NCBI GenBank assembly: GCA_902800435.1
Contig: CADCEQ010000049.1
Span: forward strand, 1 to 18,413
From: an uncultured Prevotellaceae bacterium
Lineage (GTDB): Bacteria > Bacteroidota > Bacteroidia > Bacteroidales > Bacteroidaceae
Reading direction: 5' to 3'
DNA: 18,413 nt
The notes beneath the pieces are model-generated. The model made no database searches and was not told where the DNA came from. It saw only the letters and a list, made by a program, of their open reading frames with translations. The first letter of the stretch is position 1. The number at the start of each line of letters is the position of its first letter. Below are positions 14,584 through 18,413 of this stretch, in pieces. The translations under genes were made by a program, and so were the position numbers.

Positions 14584-16053
14584 TTATTTGCGATTTTTCC
14601 ACATGGCAGTCATGTCCTCCAGCGTCTTGCCTTTCGTCTCAGGCACTAAGCGCCAGACGAAGAGGGCAGCGATGATGCAGATAATACCATAGAGGCCGTA
14701 GGTGAACCAGTGGCCGAAGTCGTCGCCCTCAGTCAGGTGCATGTTGAACATGGGTACAAACGTCGAGCTGACGATGAAGTTGAAGATCCACTGGAAGGCA
14801 ACGGCTATAGCCACAGCGCCGCCACGAATGGTGTTGGGGAATATCTCGGCGATGAGCACCCACGTGATGGGGCCCCATGAGAACATGAACGAAGCCGAGT
14901 AGACCAGCAACGAAGCGGCTGTAACCAATGCGAGACTGTCATTACCAAAGGTAACTGCCACACCGAATGCACCCAGAGCCATGCCCAGCGAACCAGAGAT
15001 GAGCAGAGGCTTGCGTCCCCACTTCTCGACCGTGAACACGGCTACAAGCGTAAACGTGATATTGATGATACCCATGAAGACGGTCAGCATCATCGGGTCG
15101 TCCATACCCATGTCGCCGAAGATGCGCGGAGCGTAGTAGAGCACGGCGTTGATACCGACGGCCTGCTGGAACACGGAGAGCATGATGCCGACGAAGATGC
15201 ACATAGCGCCGTAGGTCATCAACTTCTCGGTCTTCACGACCATCGTGTCCTTGATGTCCTGCAGAATCTGGGCGGCCTTGGTCGAACCGTTGATCTTCGA
15301 CAGGATGCCGAGAGCCTTCTGGTCCTGATTGATGCTGACCAGGTAGCGCGGCGTCTCAGGAACGAAGCAGATGAGCAGGGCGAAGAGTCCTGCTGGCACA
15401 GCCTCGCTACCGAACATATAGCGCCAGCCCGTAGTCACCGTCCATTGTGCAGCGGGATTGATGGCGGCAATGCCCTTACCCATTTCCTCGACGAGCGGCT
15501 GGATGTGGTCGCCCAGGATGAAGAAGTTGACGAAGTAGACCACCAGCTGACCGAAGATAATGGCGAACTGGTTCCACGAGACGAGCATACCGCGAATGTT
15601 AGAGGGAGCAACCTCGCCGATGTACATCGGGCAGATGGCCGAAGCCAGACCTACGCCGATACCGCCGATGACGCGGTAGATGTTGAACATAATCAGCAGA
15701 GAGTAGGAGGGTGTGCCATGCTCGAAGAACAGGAACTCAGGCTCCATTGAACCAAGTGCCGATACGAAGAACAGCAAGCCGGCGATAATAAGCGACTTCT
15801 TGCGGCCGAGGTTTGTGGCCAGGAAGCCCGAGAGGGCCGAACCGATGATGCAGCCGATGAGGGCTGATGCAGAGGTAAAACCGTGCCAACCGTCGGTATA
15901 GGCAAAGTCCTTGGCCTCCATGAAGAAAGCCTGCAGGCCCTTCTCGGCGCCCGAGATGACGGCGGTGTCATAACCGAACAGCAGACCGCCCAGGACGGCC
16001 ACCATCACAATACTAATCAGATAGCTCTTGCTACCGTTTTCTGTCTGTGCCAT
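14584..16053 (-). CDS. MFS sugar porter (XylE/AraE-like), probable pentose:H+ symporter
   Basis: A 489-residue, 12-helix major facilitator of the sugar porter family. Signatures are GGLLFGYDTAVISGA (residues 22-36), NLGRKKSLI (81-89), the PESPR-like motif PETPRYLV (232-239), QQAVGINAVLYYAP (296-309), WGRKPLL and the closing PETKGKTLED. Sugar-binding positions known from E. coli XylE are kept: NQFAIIFGQL with Q162, and the QQ pair at 296-297. This favours D-xylose or L-arabinose uptake with protons; arabinose is inferred from the operon. Acidic D28 in the first helix matches the proton-coupling Asp of this family. It begins 6 nt after galM and gives the operon a second importer, energised differently from the SSS protein. 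Confidence 0.93.
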   Translation of the reverse strand: MAQTENGSKSYLISIVMVAVLGGLLFGYDTAVISGAEKGLQAFFMEAKDFAYTDGWHGFTSASALIGCIIGSALSGFLATNLGRKKSLIIAGLLFFVSALGSMEPEFLFFEHGTPSYSLLIMFNIYRVIGGIGVGLASAICPMYIGEVAPSNIRGMLVSWNQFAIIFGQLVVYFVNFFILGDHIQPLVEEMGKGIAAINPAAQWTVTTGWRYMFGSEAVPAGLFALLICFVPETPRYLVSINQDQKALGILSKINGSTKAAQILQDIKDTMVVKTEKLMTYGAMCIFVGIMLSVFQQAVGINAVLYYAPRIFGDMGMDDPMMLTVFMGIINITFTLVAVFTVEKWGRKPLLISGSLGMALGAFGVAVTFGNDSLALVTAASLLVYSASFMFSWGPITWVLIAEIFPNTIRGGAVAIAVAFQWIFNFIVSSTFVPMFNMHLTEGDDFGHWFTYGLYGIICIIAALFVWRLVPETKGKTLEDMTAMWKNRK

Positions 16054-16059
16054 AGTCGT

Positions 16060-17259
16060 TTACTTGATTGAGAATTTATAGGCAGCGTGGCTGAAGTACT
16101 TCTCGCCGGGATTCAGCACGGGGCTGGCCCACTCCGGATGGTTGGGGCTGTCGGGGAACTTCTGGCTCTCAAGGCAGATGCTGACGTGCTGCGGATACTT
16201 CTTGCCGAGCTTGCGCACGATGTTCTCCTCGCCGCCGACACCCTGGAAGTTGCCGCTGTAGACCTGTACGCCCGGCTCGTTGGTGAACATCTCCATGAAA
16301 ATGCCGCTCTTGGGGCTGTAGAGGCTGGCGCATACCTGCGTGTCGTCGCCCTTGCCGTCCTTATAGGTGTTCAGACACCAGTTGTGGTCATATCCGTGAG
16401 CGTTCTTCGTCTGGTAGTACTCCGACTTGATGCTGTCGCCAACGGCGTGCGGCGTGCGGAAGTCCATCGGGGTGCCCTCGACAGGCAGAATCTTGCCAGT
16501 AGGCATATAGCTGAAGTCAGCCTCGGTGAAGTTGTCGGCGTTGACGTAGAGCACCTGGTCGTAGCCGGGGTTCTCAAGGTCGCCGCTCAGGTTGTAGTAG
16601 TTGTGGTTGGTCTGGTTGATGATGGTCGGCTTGTCGGTTTCAGCCTCCCAGGTGATGTCGAGCGTGTTGTCAGCAGTCACCTTGTAGGTCGTTACGGCTG
16701 TGACGGTTCCAGGGAATCCGTTCTCGCCGTCCTGGGCCACGATGGTCAGCTTCAGTGTTGTCTCGTCAACCTGCTCAGCGTCGTAGACCTTGTTCATCCA
16801 GCCCGTGGCGCCGCCGCCGTGCAGGCAATGGATGCGGGTGTCGCCCTCATGCGGGTCGTTCTGGCGCAGCTGGTAAGTCTCGCCGTTCAGCTTGAACTTG
16901 CCGTCGCAGATGCGGTTGGCATAGCGTCCTACTGAGGAACCGTAGTCGGTGGGCGAGTTCAGCGTGTCGGCATACTGAGCAATGTTGTCGAAGCCCAGCA
17001 CCACGTCGGTGGGCTTGCCGTCCTTGTCGGGCACGACGAGCGAAACCACACGTGCGCCGTAGTTGGTGATACACACCTCCATGCCGTTCTGGTTCTTCAG
17101 AGTGAAGAGCTTCACTGGCTTGTCCTGAAGGGTGGTGTCAAACTTGGCAGGGTCGAGACCTGATGCCGTGAGCTGCGGAGCCTGCTGTCCGCCATTACAA
17201 GCAGTAAGCATTGCCATAGCAACACCCATGCCTAAAATGCTACCTTTTAAGCTTTTCAT
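16060..17259 (-). CDS. galM: Aldose 1-epimerase (mutarotase) with lipoprotein signal
   Basis: Interconverts the alpha and beta anomers of aldoses, here probably L-arabinose released outside the cytoplasm. The 399-residue protein starts with a lipoprotein signal (MKSLKGSILGMGVAMAMLTA then Cys21), which places it in the periplasm or outer membrane, unlike cytosolic E. coli GalM. Family blocks are GRYANRICDGKFKLNGETY, LHGG with H147, NQTNHNYYNLSG with the catalytic acid H219, HGYDHNW with D291, EPGVQVYSGNF, and ICLESQKFPDSPNHPEW with the catalytic base E364. It is the first gene of the arabinose operon, after a ~40-nt predicted leader. The sugar specificity is inferred from context; the fold is broad. 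Confidence 0.95.
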   Translation of the reverse strand: MKSLKGSILGMGVAMAMLTACNGGQQAPQLTASGLDPAKFDTTLQDKPVKLFTLKNQNGMEVCITNYGARVVSLVVPDKDGKPTDVVLGFDNIAQYADTLNSPTDYGSSVGRYANRICDGKFKLNGETYQLRQNDPHEGDTRIHCLHGGGATGWMNKVYDAEQVDETTLKLTIVAQDGENGFPGTVTAVTTYKVTADNTLDITWEAETDKPTIINQTNHNYYNLSGDLENPGYDQVLYVNADNFTEADFSYMPTGKILPVEGTPMDFRTPHAVGDSIKSEYYQTKNAHGYDHNWCLNTYKDGKGDDTQVCASLYSPKSGIFMEMFTNEPGVQVYSGNFQGVGGEENIVRKLGKKYPQHVSICLESQKFPDSPNHPEWASPVLNPGEKYFSHAAYKFSIK

Positions 17260-17275
17260 TGTAATTGGTTTTTAG

Positions 17276-17287
17276 TGTAAATTAATG
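17276..17287. promoter_or_regulatory. Possible secondary AraR half-site in the galM leader
   Basis: TGTAAATTAATG shares its first eight bases with the palindrome at 17305-17316 but its second half is degenerate. The centres are 29 bp apart, close to three helical turns, so a second weak contact is possible. It may equally be chance in AT-rich sequence. Confidence 0.3.
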
Positions 17288-17304
17288 TGTTTTCAGATTT
17301 TGGG

Positions 17305-17316
17305 TGTAAATTTACA
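17305..17316. promoter_or_regulatory. Candidate AraR operator: perfect palindrome upstream of galM
   Basis: TGTAAATTTACA is a perfect 12-bp palindrome in the only long gap at the head of the arabinose operon. It covers the predicted -7 box, so a bound repressor would block polymerase. I found no second full copy in the other gaps of the locus. Assignment to AraR is by position and by the presence of araR in the operon; I have not compared it with a published motif. Confidence 0.65.
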
Positions 17317-17336
17317 ACTTTTATTTGACACGACAA
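17307..17336 (-). promoter_or_regulatory. Predicted promoter of the galM-araA operon
   Basis: On the minus strand TTG (17336-17334), 19 nt, then TAAATTTA (17314-17307). The spacing is ideal. The -7 box misses only the final G of TAnnTTTG, which may make it a weak promoter. The leader would be about 40-45 nt and A-rich before the ATG, as is usual in this phylum. Confidence 0.5.
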
Positions 17337-17346
17337 TGACAAAAGC

Positions 17347-17377
17347 AAAGCGAATATTTAACGGATTTTAGCGCTTT
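17347..17377 (-). terminator. Weak possible terminator after rpsA
   Basis: In leftward RNA AAAGCG (17377-17372) can pair with CGCTTT (17352-17347) across a 19-nt AT-rich loop, followed by GCTTTTG. A six-pair stem with a large loop is marginal, so read-through from rpsA toward galM cannot be excluded. Confidence 0.25.
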
Positions 17378-17379
17378 TT

Positions 17380-18413
17380 TTACTCGCCTTTCTCCATTTT
17401 GGCCTTCAATTCAGCCAGCACGTCGATGTCGCCCAGAGTTGTGCTTGCGGCAACATTCTCAATCTTCGGCGTGTCGTCCTTCTTGGCAGCACGTGGGGCA
17501 GCCTTCTTGGCGGCAGCCTTCTCCTCACGCTTCGGATCTTCAAAGGTGCGGCTGTGGCTCAGGATGATACGCTTCGAGTCCTTGTTGAACTCAATCACCT
17601 TGAACGGCAGCTCCTCGCCCTGCTGGGCCTGCGAGCCATCCTCCTTGACAAGGTGCTTCGGAGTTGCAAAGCCTTCCACGTTCTCGTCGAGAGCAACGAC
17701 GGCGCCCTTCTCCAGCAGCTCGGTAATCTTACCGGTGTGGACAGAGCCGACAGTGTACTTCTCCTCGAACACATCCCAAGGATTGTCTTCCAGCTGTTTG
17801 TGGCCAAGGCTCAGGCGGCGGTTCTCCTTGTCAATGTCGAGCACGATAACGTCAATCTGAGCACCAACCTGTGTGAACTCTGAGGGATGCTTTACCTTCT
17901 TGGTCCAGCTCAGGTCGCTGATGTGGATCAGACCGTCGACACCCTCCTCCAGCTCAACGAATACGCCGAAGTTGGTAAAGTTGCGAACCTTTGCATTGTG
18001 CTTAGAGCCAACGGGATACTTCGTCTCGATAGCCTCCCACGGATCTTCCTTCAGCTGCTTGATGCCGAGCGACATCTTGCGCTCGTCGCGGTCGAGAGTC
18101 AGGATGACTGCCTCCACCTCGTCGCCAACCTTCAGGAACTCCTGAGCTGAGCGCAGGTGCTGGCTCCACGACATTTCGCTGACGTGAATCAGACCCTCGA
18201 CACCGGGCTGAATCTCAACGAATGCACCGTAGTCGGCAATCACGACAACCTTACCCTTCACGTGGTCACCAACCTTCAGGTCGGCATCCAGAGCATCCCA
18301 AGGATGCGGCGTGAGCTGCTTCAGACCGAGGGCAATGCGCTTCTTCTCGTCGTCGAAGTCGAGGATAACGACATTGATCTTCTGGTCGAGTTCGACAACC
18401 TTCTTCGGGTCGT
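17380..18413 (-). CDS. rpsA: 30S ribosomal protein S1, C-terminal part (5' end outside window)
   Basis: S1 binds mRNA at the 30S platform and helps start translation, notably where Shine-Dalgarno pairing is weak, as in Bacteroidetes. The frame is open to the right window edge, so the gene continues beyond it; the GTG at 18261 is internal. Visible are the end of one S1 (OB-fold) domain (RIALGLKQLTPHPWDALD) and three more: GDHVKGKVVVIADYGAFVEI with GVEGLIHVSEMSW, GSKHNAKVRNFTNFGVFVEL with GVDGLIHISDLSW, and a more divergent GSVHTGKITELLEKGAVVAL with VEGFATPKHL. Each domain ends in the GLKQL/GIKQL/GHKQL linker and PW. After the last domain comes a Lys/Ala-rich tail and a conserved-looking end TLGDIDVLAELKAKMEKGE, typical of the phylum. 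Confidence 0.95.
   Translation of the reverse strand, partial: DPKKVVELDQKINVVILDFDDEKKRIALGLKQLTPHPWDALDADLKVGDHVKGKVVVIADYGAFVEIQPGVEGLIHVSEMSWSQHLRSAQEFLKVGDEVEAVILTLDRDERKMSLGIKQLKEDPWEAIETKYPVGSKHNAKVRNFTNFGVFVELEEGVDGLIHISDLSWTKKVKHPSEFTQVGAQIDVIVLDIDKENRRLSLGHKQLEDNPWDVFEEKYTVGSVHTGKITELLEKGAVVALDENVEGFATPKHLVKEDGSQAQQGEELPFKVIEFNKDSKRIILSHSRTFEDPKREEKAAAKKAAPRAAKKDDTPKIENVAASTTLGDIDVLAELKAKMEKGE

Noticed and set aside
16087..16935. 282-codon plus-strand open frame opposite galM
   Set aside because: Val/Leu/Ala-rich antisense translation of galM, which has an intact active site on the minus strand.
17380..18413. Repeated KQL...PW segments as a DNA repeat array
   Set aside because: They are the ends of successive S1 domains of ribosomal protein S1; similarity is at protein level with diverged DNA.
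1..18413. CRISPR, tRNA, rRNA, insertion sequence or prophage signals
   Set aside because: No regularly spaced repeats, cloverleaf-like genes, transposase or phage proteins, or terminal inverted repeats were seen on either strand.

Overview
The window reads as a Bacteroidales genome, most likely a Prevotella-type gut or rumen species. The signs are Bacteroidetes-style promoters (TTG, 19-20 nt, TAnnTTTG), no visible Shine-Dalgarno sites, a Bacteroidetes-type ribosomal protein S1 tail, a dipeptidyl peptidase III with an HECLGH motif, and an arabinose operon controlled by a Nudix-family AraR. Genus is inferred from protein style only; no marker search was possible.

Layout. (1) 1-~483: the end of a FecCD-type iron/siderophore ABC permease and the first ~70 residues of its ATPase, with much higher GC at third codon positions than the rest. 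It breaks in mid-gene and runs, in frame, into (2) ~484-1929, an N-terminally truncated dipeptidyl peptidase III. This looks like a chimeric join rather than a real fusion. (3) 1926-3961: an AlkD-like HEAT protein and an AGCS amino-acid symporter, chained to the peptidase by 4-nt ATGA overlaps. (4) 3962-4945 (minus): a FemAB/GNAT-like acyltransferase, converging stop-to-stop on the symporter and possibly read from a leaderless GTG start. (5) 5034-6647 (plus): nitroreductase, KdsC-type HAD phosphatase and Maf nucleotide pyrophosphatase, overlapping as one operon. (6) 6644-7468 (minus): an unrecognised protein with a strongly acidic tail. (7) 7679-17259 (minus): an L-arabinose utilisation locus. 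(8) 17380-18413 (minus): the C-terminal part of ribosomal protein S1, running off the window.

How the arabinose locus works. It is transcribed right to left: lipoprotein GalM mutarotase, MFS sugar:H+ symporter, SSS Na+/sugar symporter, AraR repressor, AraD epimerase, AraA isomerase, a hairpin, a small AT-rich lipoprotein of unknown role, and an FGGY kinase that ends at a good intrinsic terminator. GalM would supply the anomer used, two differently energised transporters would import arabinose, AraA makes L-ribulose, the FGGY kinase would phosphorylate it, and AraD would give D-xylulose 5-phosphate. A perfect 12-bp palindrome lies on the predicted -7 box of the galM promoter and is the best candidate AraR operator, so the operon would be autoregulated.

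I found no CRISPR array, tRNA, rRNA, insertion sequence or prophage. There is no gene-free stretch over 300 bases. I did not find a clearly new multi-gene system. The most unusual items are the join near 480, the orphan lipoprotein and tandem-motif hairpin inside the arabinose locus, the acidic-tail protein, and the AlkD-like protein lacking the usual active-site residues.
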